Below are positions 20,710 to 29,398 of a stretch of DNA of 64,000 nt, one piece after another. Below the pieces are notes generated by a model. It saw nothing but the letters and a program-made list of their open reading frames with translations. It did not search any database and had not been told where the DNA came from. The translations under genes and the position numbers were made by a program. Position 1 is the first letter of the stretch. Every line of letters begins with the position of its first letter. Origin of the DNA: Lactobacillus gasseri ATCC 33323 = JCM 1131 (lineage in GTDB: Bacteria > Bacillota > Bacilli > Lactobacillales > Lactobacillaceae); assembly GCF_000014425.1 (NCBI RefSeq), contig NC_008530.1, forward strand, positions 1,488,001 to 1,552,000, given 5' to 3'.

Positions 20710-22953
20710 TTATATCTTTTTAATTGGTGCAAAGGCAGCTAAAAGGCGCTTTACTCCTTGACTAGCAAAAGCAATATCTAATTCCATATCTTCTCCGCTG
20801 CCGTTAACTTTGACGACAACGCCTTTTCCCCAGGCCTTATGAGAAACTTGATCGCCAACATTCCAAGACTTCTTGTCCGCACCAACTGCACCGCTAGCCT
20901 TCTTAGCAGTTTCAATTCTAGTTTTTGGACGGTAAACTTGAGAAGTTGCACGTTCACTACTTTTAGCAAAAGGAATCGACATTGCAGAATTAGACTGAAC
21001 TTGGTTAACAAATTCTAGATCTTTATCTTCAATTTCATCAATAAAGCGAGATGGCTGGTTATTTTGCGGACGGCCGTACATCGTTCTAGAAAAGGCATTC
21101 GTGATGTAAAGTTTCTTTTCAGCACGGGTAATACCTACATAGGCTAAACGACGTTCTTCTTCAAGTTCACTTGGATCGCCTGTCGCTCTTGAAAGCGGGA
21201 AAAGTCCTTCTTCCATGCCAACCAAAAAGACAACTGGAAACTCTAATCCTTTAGCTGCATGAAGCGTCATTAAAGCTACCTGATTATCTTGATTTTCTAA
21301 ATCATCTTGATCGCTTAAAAGTGAAATTTCTGAAAGAAAATCGCCTAAGGCAGTCGAATCTTCATCTTCTGGCTCATAATTATCATCAAAACGCTTAGTA
21401 ACGGTTAAGAATTCGTTCAAGTTTTCTAATCTAGTATCGGCTTCAATTGTATGTTCATTCTCTAAAGCTTCTTTATAGCCAAAGTCAGCTAGTAATTTTT
21501 CAGTTAAACCAGTTACGCTATGCGTCTTACTGTATTCAATTGCATCCTTTAAAGCAGTCCCAAAAGTTGCTAAAGTCTTAGCCGGACGACCTGTAATTGG
21601 TGCTAAACTTAAATTCTTAAATGTTTCTTCAACTGTGAAGTCATTATCATTAGCAAAGCCGTTAAATTTAGCCATCGTTGTTGGCCCTAATCCACGCTTA
21701 GGCACATTAATAATTCGATTAAAGCTCATCGAATCAGCAGGGTTTGCTACAACCTTTAAATAGGCCAAGATATCTTTAATTTCTTTTCGATCATAGAATT
21801 TATGACCGCCAACAATTCGGTAAGGAATGTTTGATTTAACTAAAGCTTCTTCGACGTTACGAGATTGAGCATTTGTGCGGTAAAGAACCGCAAAATCCTT
21901 GTAGTCTCTGTGATGCTCTTTTATTTCTTCGTTGATCTTTGAAACAATAAAGAGTGCTTCATCGTTACCACTTTGAGCACGATAATAGTTGATCTTATCA
22001 CCATCGCCCTTATCAGTCCAAAGCTTTTTAGGCTTACGATTTTGATTATTCTTAATAACTGAATTAGCAGCATCTAAGATATGACCAGTCGAACGATAAT
22101 TTTGTTCAAGTTTAATCGTATTAACTTCATCATCTTGATAGTCATGCTCAAAATTAAGAATATTTTCCATATTAGCTCCGCGCCAACCATAGATTGACTG
22201 GTCCGCATCCCCAACAACACAAATATTCTTATACTGAGCAGCTAGTGCCACACAAAGTTGATATTGAGCTTCATTTGTATCCTGATACTCATCAACTAAA
22301 ATATAGCGGAACTTATTTTGGTAATAATGAAGCGTTTCTTTATCTTTCTTAAACAAGACTAGCGTTTGCATAATCAAGTCATCAAAATCCATAATTTGAT
22401 CACGCTTTAAGCGGTGCTGATATTCCGCATAAACTTGCGCTGTTACCTTTTCAAAGGGACTAGTTGCTTGCGCTTTGAAATCTTTGGGTGTAAGCAAGTC
22501 ATTTTTACCATTAGAAATAGCACCTAAAATTGCTTTGGGATCATACATTTTAGGATTAATATTAAGATCTTTTTCAATTCGCTTAATTAAAGTTAACTGT
22601 TCCGCCGAATCAGCAATTGAAAAGTTATTAGAATAACCGATCTTTTCTGCATCACGGCGTAAAATTCTCACGCATAAGGCGTGAAAAGTTGACATCCAAA
22701 CACTATCAGCAGCTGGCCCTAAAAGTTTTTGGACACGTTCTTTCATTTCAGTTGCAGCCTTATTGGTAAAAGTAATGGCTAAGACATTCCATGGCGCAAC
22801 GCCTTTTTCTTCAATTAAATAGGCAATTCGACGTGTTAAAACTGATGTTTTTCCACTACCAGCTCCAGCAACTACTAAAAGTGGACCCTCAGTACACTGC
22901 ACAGCTTTTTTTTGCTGCGGATTTAATTCTGCAAGAATTGTTTCTTCGCTCAT
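20710..22953 (-). CDS. pcrA: ATP-dependent DNA helicase PcrA
   Basis: A 747-residue superfamily 1A 3'-5' helicase of the UvrD/PcrA/Rep group, acting in repair and rolling-circle replication. Visible motifs are Walker A GAGSGKTSVLTRR near residue 35, motif II VDEYQDTN near 220, motif III GDADQSIYGWRGA near 250, motif V LMTLHAAKGLEF near 560 and motif VI VGITRAEK near 605. The C-terminal tail contains the Tudor-like KAWGKGVVVKV segment. The frame is open to 22983; the start at 22953 follows a GGAAAGAGAG ribosome-binding region. It heads the ligA-camS-gat operon. Confidence 0.96.
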   Translation of the reverse strand: MSEETILAELNPQQKKAVQCTEGPLLVVAGAGSGKTSVLTRRIAYLIEEKGVAPWNVLAITFTNKAATEMKERVQKLLGPAADSVWMSTFHALCVRILRRDAEKIGYSNNFSIADSAEQLTLIKRIEKDLNINPKMYDPKAILGAISNGKNDLLTPKDFKAQATSPFEKVTAQVYAEYQHRLKRDQIMDFDDLIMQTLVLFKKDKETLHYYQNKFRYILVDEYQDTNEAQYQLCVALAAQYKNICVVGDADQSIYGWRGANMENILNFEHDYQDDEVNTIKLEQNYRSTGHILDAANSVIKNNQNRKPKKLWTDKGDGDKINYYRAQSGNDEALFIVSKINEEIKEHHRDYKDFAVLYRTNAQSRNVEEALVKSNIPYRIVGGHKFYDRKEIKDILAYLKVVANPADSMSFNRIINVPKRGLGPTTMAKFNGFANDNDFTVEETFKNLSLAPITGRPAKTLATFGTALKDAIEYSKTHSVTGLTEKLLADFGYKEALENEHTIEADTRLENLNEFLTVTKRFDDNYEPEDEDSTALGDFLSEISLLSDQDDLENQDNQVALMTLHAAKGLEFPVVFLVGMEEGLFPLSRATGDPSELEEERRLAYVGITRAEKKLYITNAFSRTMYGRPQNNQPSRFIDEIEDKDLEFVNQVQSNSAMSIPFAKSSERATSQVYRPKTRIETAKKASGAVGADKKSWNVGDQVSHKAWGKGVVVKVNGSGEDMELDIAFASQGVKRLLAAFAPIKKI

Positions 22954-23008
22954 TGCTTCTCTCTTTCCTGATAACCTAAACACTAAAATAGACTTGTCTA
23001 TTATAACA

Positions 23009-23047
23009 AAAAACGACGATAGCTTTTACCTTAACTATCATCGTTTT
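23009..23047 (-). terminator. Terminator after the glucosaminidase gene
   Basis: AAACGACGATAG pairs with CTATCATCGTTT; on the minus strand the hairpin is followed by T residues. It separates this pair of genes from pcrA. Confidence 0.75.
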
Positions 23048-23051
23048 AGAA

Positions 23052-23678
23052 TTAATCATATTGCGTTAAATTGAACTCTTTAATTAAATCAATTAGCTTT
23101 TTGGCATAACCTGGATCAGTCGCATAACCATCTGTTTCTAAAGCTTGCGCTTGACTTATATAATCCTTAGCAGCTAAAACATGCTGATATTGATTTTTAT
23201 TCCAGCTAGTTCCATTCACAAATAGCCGCGTATGTGCCTGAATAGATTCTTCATAAGAATTATAAACTTGAAAACGGCCAGTTACAGTTTCCCAGTGATC
23301 ATTAACAAACTCTGAAGTCGTCAACTCCCGACTAGTATTAGGATCAGTTCCCTTGACGCCAAACAAATTATAATATTTTTTTGAAAGTTCGCTTTGACCA
23401 AAATTACTTTCTAAGCATGCTTGCGCAATGGTAACACTTGGAAATAAACCATAAGGCTTATCTGCTCTTTGAGCAATCGGAGCTACTATTTTAATAAACC
23501 TTTCTTTACTTTGAAGAGCACGTTCCTTTTCTAATCGCGCTTGCCTTAATTGTTCATTAACTGCGACCTCGTGACGCCAGTACAAAAAGCCTGATAAAAT
23601 TACTACCAAAGTAAAGCAAATAGCAAAAGCTCTTGCAATTACATATTGAATATTTTTTTGACGGCGTCTACGTGGCAT
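23052..23678 (-). CDS. Membrane-anchored endo-beta-N-acetylglucosaminidase (GH73)
   Basis: A 208-residue cell-wall hydrolase. A basic start (RRRRQK) and one hydrophobic helix (about 13-32) form an N-terminal anchor. The glucosaminidase domain covers about 55-205: the block SVTIAQACLESNFGQSELS around residues 82-100 contains the catalytic Glu, and YNLFGVKG follows about 7 residues later. It is expected to cleave peptidoglycan between GlcNAc and MurNAc during growth. Its start lies 1 base past the ECF S component stop, so the two are probably co-transcribed. Confidence 0.88.
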   Translation of the reverse strand: MPRRRRQKNIQYVIARAFAICFTLVVILSGFLYWRHEVAVNEQLRQARLEKERALQSKERFIKIVAPIAQRADKPYGLFPSVTIAQACLESNFGQSELSKKYYNLFGVKGTDPNTSRELTTSEFVNDHWETVTGRFQVYNSYEESIQAHTRLFVNGTSWNKNQYQHVLAAKDYISQAQALETDGYATDPGYAKKLIDLIKEFNLTQYD

Positions 23679-23679
23679 T

Positions 23680-24297
23680 TTAACTCATCTTCCTTTTCAT
23701 TACTTGCTTCAAAGGCATTGTAATTGCTGGAGTAAGGATAGCAGTAAAGATTGCTTCTACAACGCCATTAACACCTAAAACACTTAATAATATTGCAATT
23801 AAAGGAGCTGAATTTTGAGTTTGACCTAAGCTTTGAAGTAAAGCAGCTGGATTATTCATAAACCATAAACTAGTAATACTAATCACCAATAAAGTATTAG
23901 CAAGTGACGTACATAAGCCAGCAATTGTATAAACAATTGTCTTTTGAAGTTTTGATTCATCTCTTGCAGCTTGACCGATCATCCCAGCAATAAAGCCAGC
24001 TGCTGCACGTGGAATTAAAGCAATAAAGATATTTCGGAACAGCAACATGCTGACAATATCGCCAGGTTGCGTATAAGCGACAAATAAACTTAATAAACCC
24101 CAAAATAAACCAATCGACGTACCAAAACCAGGTCCCATTAAGCAACCAGCTAAAGCAACGGTTAGGGGAATAGTTGTAATTGAAGGTAATCCCGGTAAGA
24201 TTCTAATGTAGCCAATGTAAGGAACAAAAGTTTGAACCAAAATAATTGCAACAAAAATAGCACTAATGGCGATTCTAAAAGTCTTTTTATTAATCAT
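23680..24297 (-). CDS. ECF transporter S component, substrate unknown
   Basis: About 205 residues with six hydrophobic helices, of the ECF_trnsprt S-component type. The first helix has the Ala-rich docking motif (FRIAISAIFVAIILVQ), and helices 2-3 carry the Gly/Pro-rich LTVALAGCLMGPGFG stretch. The start at 24297 follows CTAGGAAAG; the upstream-open frame would enter the tRNA terminator. It has no ATPase or EcfT gene beside it and would use a shared module. The ligand cannot be told; vitamin precursors are usual for this group. Confidence 0.78.
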   Translation of the reverse strand: MINKKTFRIAISAIFVAIILVQTFVPYIGYIRILPGLPSITTIPLTVALAGCLMGPGFGTSIGLFWGLLSLFVAYTQPGDIVSMLLFRNIFIALIPRAAAGFIAGMIGQAARDESKLQKTIVYTIAGLCTSLANTLLVISITSLWFMNNPAALLQSLGQTQNSAPLIAILLSVLGVNGVVEAIFTAILTPAITMPLKQVMKRKMS

Positions 24298-24332
24298 AGT
24301 CTTTCCTAGCTTTATCAAGTATAACTTTAACA

Positions 24333-24366
24333 AAAAAGGAAGCCGCATTTGCGACTTCCTTTTCTT
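24333..24366 (-). terminator. Terminator after tRNA-Leu
   Basis: GGAAGTCGC and GCGGCTTCC form a near-perfect stem followed by six T on the minus strand, right after the tRNA 3' end. Confidence 0.8.
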
Positions 24367-24368
24367 AG

Positions 24369-24457
24369 TGGTGCGGGCGAGAAGACTCGAACTTCCACGA
24401 TCTAAAAGCGATCACAAGATCCTTAGTCTTGCGCGTCTGCCATTCCGCCACGCCCGC
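24369..24457 (-). tRNA. tRNA-Leu (anticodon AAG)
   Basis: The minus strand folds into a class II tRNA: acceptor GCGGGCG / CGCCCGC, anticodon stem CAAGA / TCTTG with loop CTAAGGA (anticodon AAG, reading CUU), a long variable arm, T-loop TTCGAGT, discriminator A and an encoded CCA. Confidence 0.95.
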
Positions 24458-24513
24458 GGTACTTAACTAATATACCAAATAATTTTTCTTTTAGCAAATG
24501 GAAATTTTATTTT

Positions 24514-24972
24514 TTACTTATTTCTTCTAACTAATTTCAGTCTTCCACCGCATTTGCCGCAGCGATATCTTCTTGTGTTTACTTTACGAACACGAGGATA
24601 TCGAAAATGGCAGTCTTCGCATTCATAAAGATAGTTTTTAACTTGTTTGCGTCTTAAACCAATATCAGGCGTATAACGACTACCACCAACCTGAGCTAAT
24701 AAATTCTTAAAATCACGATTGCGATGCTGATAGCCAAGCCCTGCCAAGTGTAAATGATAATGCGTCAACTCATGCTTAATTATTCCCACTAAGTCTGAAC
24801 GATATTTTTCATCTAAAAAATGACCATTAATATCAATGTGATGGTCATTGAGGAAATATCTACCTCCAGTTGTTGTCATGCGATTATTAATCTTAACTTC
24901 ATGCCTGAAAGGAAGGTGAAAATATTTTAATGAAATTTCTTCTACTAATTTTTGTAAGTCTGCTTGATTCAT
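24514..24972 (-). CDS. SprT-like zinc metalloprotein
   Basis: About 152 residues of the bacterial SprT/YdcK family. The zinc motif HELTHYHLHLAG (HExxH) is at about residues 67-78, and a C-terminal zinc ribbon has two Cys pairs (CEDC near 117 and CGKC near 137). The biochemical role in Firmicutes is unproven; protease activity is inferred from the HExxH core. The frame is open to 25080, but ATG at 24972 overlaps the preceding stop by one base and matches the family start. Confidence 0.88.
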   Translation of the reverse strand: MNQADLQKLVEEISLKYFHLPFRHEVKINNRMTTTGGRYFLNDHHIDINGHFLDEKYRSDLVGIIKHELTHYHLHLAGLGYQHRNRDFKNLLAQVGGSRYTPDIGLRRKQVKNYLYECEDCHFRYPRVRKVNTRRYRCGKCGGRLKLVRRNK

Positions 24973-25673
24973 TATTTTCGAATTAATTTTTGATATAAAC
25001 TTGCCTGTCTTGGAGAGGATATCCTTCTCTTTAGACCGATCACAATTTTTTGCTTTACTGATTGCTGCCCATCTATCCAAGTACCAGTGAACAAGTGAAT
25101 TGAATACGAGTCTTTACTTGGATTGCATAAAAAGCCATCTGGGTAAACATGAATCCCGTCCTTTAAAAGCTGTTCGCTATTACCTATTTTTAAGCCGTAT
25201 TTTTCTTTTAAAATATCAGTTACAGACAAACTATTCACACCAGCCATTTGATTATTTTCATCAAAAGTAAACTCTTTGTCTTGATAATAATCAAGAATGT
25301 CTTTTATAAATGGGTGATGCGCTTCTGCGCCAAAAATAGCAGCTGACAAGTAGTCATTATTTTCAAAGCCAATAAACGCCTGATTCTTTAAAAGTGGATC
25401 TAACTTCTTAAGAACTCTAACATCCGTATCTAAATAAATTCCGCCTTGTTCATAAATCGCACGAGCACGAATATAATCAGACACAAAGGCCCATTTTTTA
25501 GCTTGATAAGCTTCTTCAAGATAACGATTTTCATGCATATCAAAATTATCTTCATTCCACTCAATAATTTCATAGTCCGGCAACTTCTTTTTCCAAGTCG
25601 CAAGACACTCTTTAATTAATGGCGACTTAGGGTTGCCTCCTACCCAGACGTAATGAATTTTTTTAGGAATCAT
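24972..25673 (-). CDS. Glycosyltransferase with DXD motif (GT32-like)
   Basis: A 233-residue cytoplasmic sugar transferase of the Gly_transf_sug (OCH1/capsular) family. It begins with PKKIHYVWVGG and has AFVSDYIRARAIYEQGGIYLDTDV at about 64-87, which contains the Arg and the metal-binding DTD. Such enzymes add a hexose during capsular or wall polysaccharide synthesis. It overlaps the flippase gene upstream by 4 bases and the SprT gene downstream by 1, forming a compact unit. Confidence 0.88.
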   Translation of the reverse strand: MIPKKIHYVWVGGNPKSPLIKECLATWKKKLPDYEIIEWNEDNFDMHENRYLEEAYQAKKWAFVSDYIRARAIYEQGGIYLDTDVRVLKKLDPLLKNQAFIGFENNDYLSAAIFGAEAHHPFIKDILDYYQDKEFTFDENNQMAGVNSLSVTDILKEKYGLKIGNSEQLLKDGIHVYPDGFLCNPSKDSYSIHLFTGTWIDGQQSVKQKIVIGLKRRISSPRQASLYQKLIRK

Positions 25674-27106
25674 CTTTTTACCTTTCTAAGAAAGCGGGTT
25701 ATAAAATCCATGATATCTTGATTAAAATCAAGTTTCATCATAAACATAATTCCAGCATAAATAATTAACATTAAAATTGACTTAACAGCCATATTTACAA
25801 AGCTCGACCTAATTAAATTAGGCATGAGCATCCCTGCAATTAACGTAATTATTCCAATCAAGAAGTACTTTGGCACGTCGCTAAACGCATTTTTAAAACT
25901 GTAATCATCTCTCACGATCCAAAGCCGCAAAATTAGCACTACAAACTCCGTAATTAAAATTGCCACTGTTGCTCCGCTGGCTCCATATGGTCGATCAAGT
26001 AGCGCTGCTAAGACAACTTCGATAATTGCTCCAATCACAACTGGAATCGCATATTCTTTGTCTCTCCTGTTAGCTAGTGCAAACTGATTAGCAAATACTC
26101 CACCCATCGGGATCATAATGATTGTTAATGCAAAGAAGAACATCAAAGGCGTCATTGGGATAAACTTTTGACCGAAGAAAAATGGCACAAATTGCTTGGT
26201 ATTAGCCATAATAATGACTGCAAATAAGGTTCCAAGCATCGTTGTTGCTTCCAGTGACTTCTTTAAGACAACTTTCTGCGTTTCTTTTTCTTCACTAGCC
26301 ATCTTCGGCATGATAACTAAAGAAATACTAGTAATTACCCCCAAGATCATATTAGAAATTCGCTGCGAATTATCATAAAAGGCCACCTGCGTTGAATTAC
26401 TAAAAAAGCCCAAAATTGGTTTATCAAGCGACGTATAAATTTGCGTCGCTATCTGCGGAATCATCAAGGTAATGATTGAAACAATAGTGGTCTTATATTT
26501 ATAAAAATGGTCAACTGGTTTGCCTACATAGCGATGAATATCAAGCCAAAAGACAAAAGATCCCAGCATTGTCGAAACTGACATGATTAAAAAGTATTTC
26601 CAAAGATCAGCTGGTGACTTAATTAATAATAAAATCAAAACTACACTAGCCAACTTAACAGCAGTATTTTTTAGCACTACTCGACCAAAATCAGCTAGTC
26701 CCTGGAAAAACCAAGAAATATCGACTTGAGCCGAGATCAAATATGGAACCATTAAGATTAAGTAGTTCCAGTATTGAATATGAAAAATGTTGGTAATTAG
26801 TAAAGTAATTAAAATAGTCACTAAACCAGCAATTGCTTGAAAATACCATAAACCCCAGAAAGCTTCTGTTAACTCTTGGGGCGTACCATAAGTTCTAGTT
26901 CGAGAAACAGTTCGAATTCCAATGTAAGAAACTGACAAAGTACAAAATACCATCAGAAATTGTACTGTATTATTTACACTGCCATAAATACCATAAGTCT
27001 TAGGTCCTAAAACCCGAGATAAATATGGAACTGTAATTAACGGTACTAAAACTAAAAAGATCTGATAGACCGCATTATATAAAATATTAAGAAAAGTTCG
27101 CTTCAC
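25670..27106 (-). CDS. Polysaccharide flippase (Wzx/MATE-like)
   Basis: A 478-residue integral membrane protein with about 12-14 helices of the polysaccharide biosynthesis (RfbX/Wzx) family. The N-terminus contains the typical FLNILYNAVYQIF and PLITVPYLSRVLGPKTYGIYG blocks. It is expected to translocate lipid-linked oligosaccharide units across the membrane. It lies 11 bases after the CDP-glycerol transferase and overlaps the glycosyltransferase, which suggests a shared surface polymer. No polymerase gene is present nearby. Confidence 0.9.
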   Translation of the reverse strand: MKRTFLNILYNAVYQIFLVLVPLITVPYLSRVLGPKTYGIYGSVNNTVQFLMVFCTLSVSYIGIRTVSRTRTYGTPQELTEAFWGLWYFQAIAGLVTILITLLITNIFHIQYWNYLILMVPYLISAQVDISWFFQGLADFGRVVLKNTAVKLASVVLILLLIKSPADLWKYFLIMSVSTMLGSFVFWLDIHRYVGKPVDHFYKYKTTIVSIITLMIPQIATQIYTSLDKPILGFFSNSTQVAFYDNSQRISNMILGVITSISLVIMPKMASEEKETQKVVLKKSLEATTMLGTLFAVIIMANTKQFVPFFFGQKFIPMTPLMFFFALTIIMIPMGGVFANQFALANRRDKEYAIPVVIGAIIEVVLAALLDRPYGASGATVAILITEFVVLILRLWIVRDDYSFKNAFSDVPKYFLIGIITLIAGMLMPNLIRSSFVNMAVKSILMLIIYAGIMFMMKLDFNQDIMDFITRFLRKVKR

Positions 27107-27117
27107 TACTTTTTCCT

Positions 27118-28266
27118 CTAAAACTTCTTTGTCATGTAATTAAAGATAGGTTCGCAAGAATTAAGATTGTCAACCTCATCAATTAACTCACGCCAATAAA
27201 AACGTTGCTCTTTATATTGATGATCGTCAGGATGCCTTAAAACTTGCAGAAGTTCTTTTTGTGAATTAACACATGGACCGGGTGTAACATCCTCGTATGG
27301 ACTCAATAGTAAACCACGTACTTTTTCGTACTGCTTTAAATAATTAGTAATAAAAATAATTGGCTTATCTAAGTACAAGTAATCAAAATAAATTGATGAA
27401 AAGTCTGTAATTAGGAAATCTGTATTTCCGAGTAGTTCATATAAGTCGAGATCGTTTTTAAATAAATAATCATTATTTAAGAAGGCGATGTTTGAAAACT
27501 GACTGTTAAAATCCTCGAACATCCGCATTTCATAAGGATGAAGCTTCACAATTAAATACTGATGCTTTGCTTTTAAAGCATCATTTAATTCATAAGGATC
27601 AAAATCTTGAAAAGCAAAATAATTATATTTTCTTATCTGCTCCATAACAAACGGATCTTCTAACTCATAACGAAAAGTTGGCATGTAAATTCCGATATGT
27701 GCTTGATCATCCCTAGTCTTAAATAAATCTGCTAGTAATTCTTCTTTAGAGATTGCTGGATGATTAATGTAATCAATTCTAGGAAAGCCCAGTTTTTGAT
27801 ATTTTTTACCTTCAATTGCCATGCAAGCGCTCATTAAGCTTTCGTAGAGGTCAGAGCTTGAAGTTACCATATCTGCATTTTTATGCCATAGCTTTTGATT
27901 ACGCTTATTATCTCGATAGCGCGTATTATGCGCCATAAAGCCCATTCGCTTCAATGGCACGCCATGCCAGAATTGAATATTAACTTGATCTCGTCGTGCT
28001 TTAAAAGGCTGATGTGTAGTAATTACATATTTAGCTGCACCAATTTTCTTCCAAGTTTCCCATGATAAGTGAGAAGATGGCCAAGGTTCAACTAAGGTAA
28101 TGTTGTAATCAGGATGATTGGTCTTAATATTTTTATAAAATAAATAGCCGTTTGAGCCAGATCTACCTGAGCCATTTAAAACTACAATATTCTTTTCTTT
28201 AATTGGTCGAAGACTTGCAAGGAAGTTCATTCCCCATAAGTACAAGCGAAAAAATAAACTTTTCAT
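27118..28266 (-). CDS. CDP-glycerol glycerophosphotransferase (TagF/TagB-like)
   Basis: A 382-residue peripheral membrane transferase of the CDP-glycerol:poly(glycerophosphate) family. Signatures are visible: WHGVPLKRMG near residue 105 (first catalytic His), LKLHPYE-like (VKLHPYE) near 240, and FLITDFSSIYFDYLYLDKPIIF at about 285-306. It transfers glycerol-phosphate from CDP-glycerol to a wall polymer. CDP-glycerol would come from TagD encoded at about 40.3 kb. It is the first gene of the minus-strand surface cluster. Confidence 0.9.
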   Translation of the reverse strand: MKSLFFRLYLWGMNFLASLRPIKEKNIVVLNGSGRSGSNGYLFYKNIKTNHPDYNITLVEPWPSSHLSWETWKKIGAAKYVITTHQPFKARRDQVNIQFWHGVPLKRMGFMAHNTRYRDNKRNQKLWHKNADMVTSSSDLYESLMSACMAIEGKKYQKLGFPRIDYINHPAISKEELLADLFKTRDDQAHIGIYMPTFRYELEDPFVMEQIRKYNYFAFQDFDPYELNDALKAKHQYLIVKLHPYEMRMFEDFNSQFSNIAFLNNDYLFKNDLDLYELLGNTDFLITDFSSIYFDYLYLDKPIIFITNYLKQYEKVRGLLLSPYEDVTPGPCVNSQKELLQVLRHPDDHQYKEQRFYWRELIDEVDNLNSCEPIFNYMTKKF

Positions 28267-28332
28267 TTAGATGTTCCTCAGTAAATGGATAAACATTTGT
28301 ATATACGTCTTATTGTTCATTATTAAGGGTAT

Positions 28333-28364
28333 AAAAAAAGCTTGAGTAAACTCAAGCTTTTTTT
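28333..28364. terminator. Bidirectional-type terminator between divergent genes
   Basis: AAAAAGCTTGAGT and CTCAAGCTTTTT form a strong stem with A/T runs on both sides. It lies between the divergent CDP-glycerol transferase and rgg genes rather than after a known gene. Promoter sequence for either gene is not clear around it. Confidence 0.75.
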
Positions 28365-28489
28365 GATTATTTGACAAAACTTTATTTTCTTTTCTTCTAC
28401 TATTCCATTTCATTTTATTTCTATATTTTCCATTTAAAGTTTCATATAATTCATAACTAGATAGACCTTTATAGATTGGAGATTACAAT

Positions 28490-29296
28490 ATGAACATTGG
28501 CGAAGCATTAAAACAATATCGTACTAGCGCAGGACTGACTCAAAAAGAATTCACTCAAAATATCCTTTCTCCAGCGCATTACTCGAAAATAGAACGTAAT
28601 CTACATGAAATTTCAGCAAATGACCTGCTAAAACTGTTGAGTCAAAATAAAATACGTTATTCAGATTTTTTCTCATCCCTCGATCAAAACAACGTAAACG
28701 ACCAAGATGAAAAACTTAGTGAGCAATTATTATCTGCTTACTATGATCGAAATCTCGATAAAGCAAAGGAAATCTATACTCAAATTAATACATCTAATGA
28801 TGATTTACTTAAATTACAAGCTCAACTTATTCTCAATACTCTACAATCAGGTCGTCATAAATTTCCTAAAAACAAAGATAAAATTATACAAAAAGTCTTT
28901 TCAGGTACTCATTGGCTCAATGATTCTCACAAAATTCTGATATTAGCTACCTTTATTGAAGTTCTTGATCCCTTTGACTTACCTTTCTTTTTAAATCAAA
29001 TTTATCAGAAATATCAAAACAATCTTGGTAAACAAACTCTAAAAATTCAAGAAAGCGTTGCATCTTTCTGTATCAACTATTTATATTCAGCATCCCAAAA
29101 CAGAAATATTGGTTCAACTAATAAAGCTATTCAACTATTAACTCAATTAACAGAATATCCCGAATTAGGTATTGAGAAAATTATAGGTTATTACTATCAT
29201 TGTTACTTTACAAATCAAAAAGAACAATTAAAGACCATTATTACTATTTTAAAGAAAAGTAACTTAAGTAAAACAATAAATATCTTGCCACAATAA
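28490..29296 (+). CDS. Rgg/XRE-type transcriptional regulator, C-terminally truncated
   Basis: 268 residues: an N-terminal XRE helix-turn-helix (about 5-60, with GLTQKEFTQNILSPAHYSKIE) and a helical TPR-like C-terminal domain as in Rgg/MutR/GadR regulators, which bind short peptides. The reading frame stops at TAA 29294-29296 but continues open in the same frame for 27 more codons to TAA at 29378-29380; the extension (TAYTQLADQLCKKN, then more) looks like the expected last helices. A full protein would have about 295 residues, normal for Rgg. A nonsense mutation is therefore likely. An ABC exporter follows 18 bases after the second stop. Confidence 0.78.
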   Translation: MNIGEALKQYRTSAGLTQKEFTQNILSPAHYSKIERNLHEISANDLLKLLSQNKIRYSDFFSSLDQNNVNDQDEKLSEQLLSAYYDRNLDKAKEIYTQINTSNDDLLKLQAQLILNTLQSGRHKFPKNKDKIIQKVFSGTHWLNDSHKILILATFIEVLDPFDLPFFLNQIYQKYQNNLGKQTLKIQESVASFCINYLYSASQNRNIGSTNKAIQLLTQLTEYPELGIEKIIGYYYHCYFTNQKEQLKTIITILKKSNLSKTINILPQ

Positions 29297-29398
29297 ACTG
29301 CATATACGCAACTCGCTGATCAATTATGCAAAAAAAATCCTCTTCATTACGCAAATACCTTATCATTTATCTCATCTTAAATGAAAAGAGGAGTAACA

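Noticed and set aside
28267-28489. Short hydrophobic pheromone gene for the Rgg regulator
   Set aside because: Short minus-strand frames (7 codons from ATGAATTATATG and from ATGGAAAATATA) lack the hydrophobic C-terminus and Glu/Asp pattern of SHP peptides.
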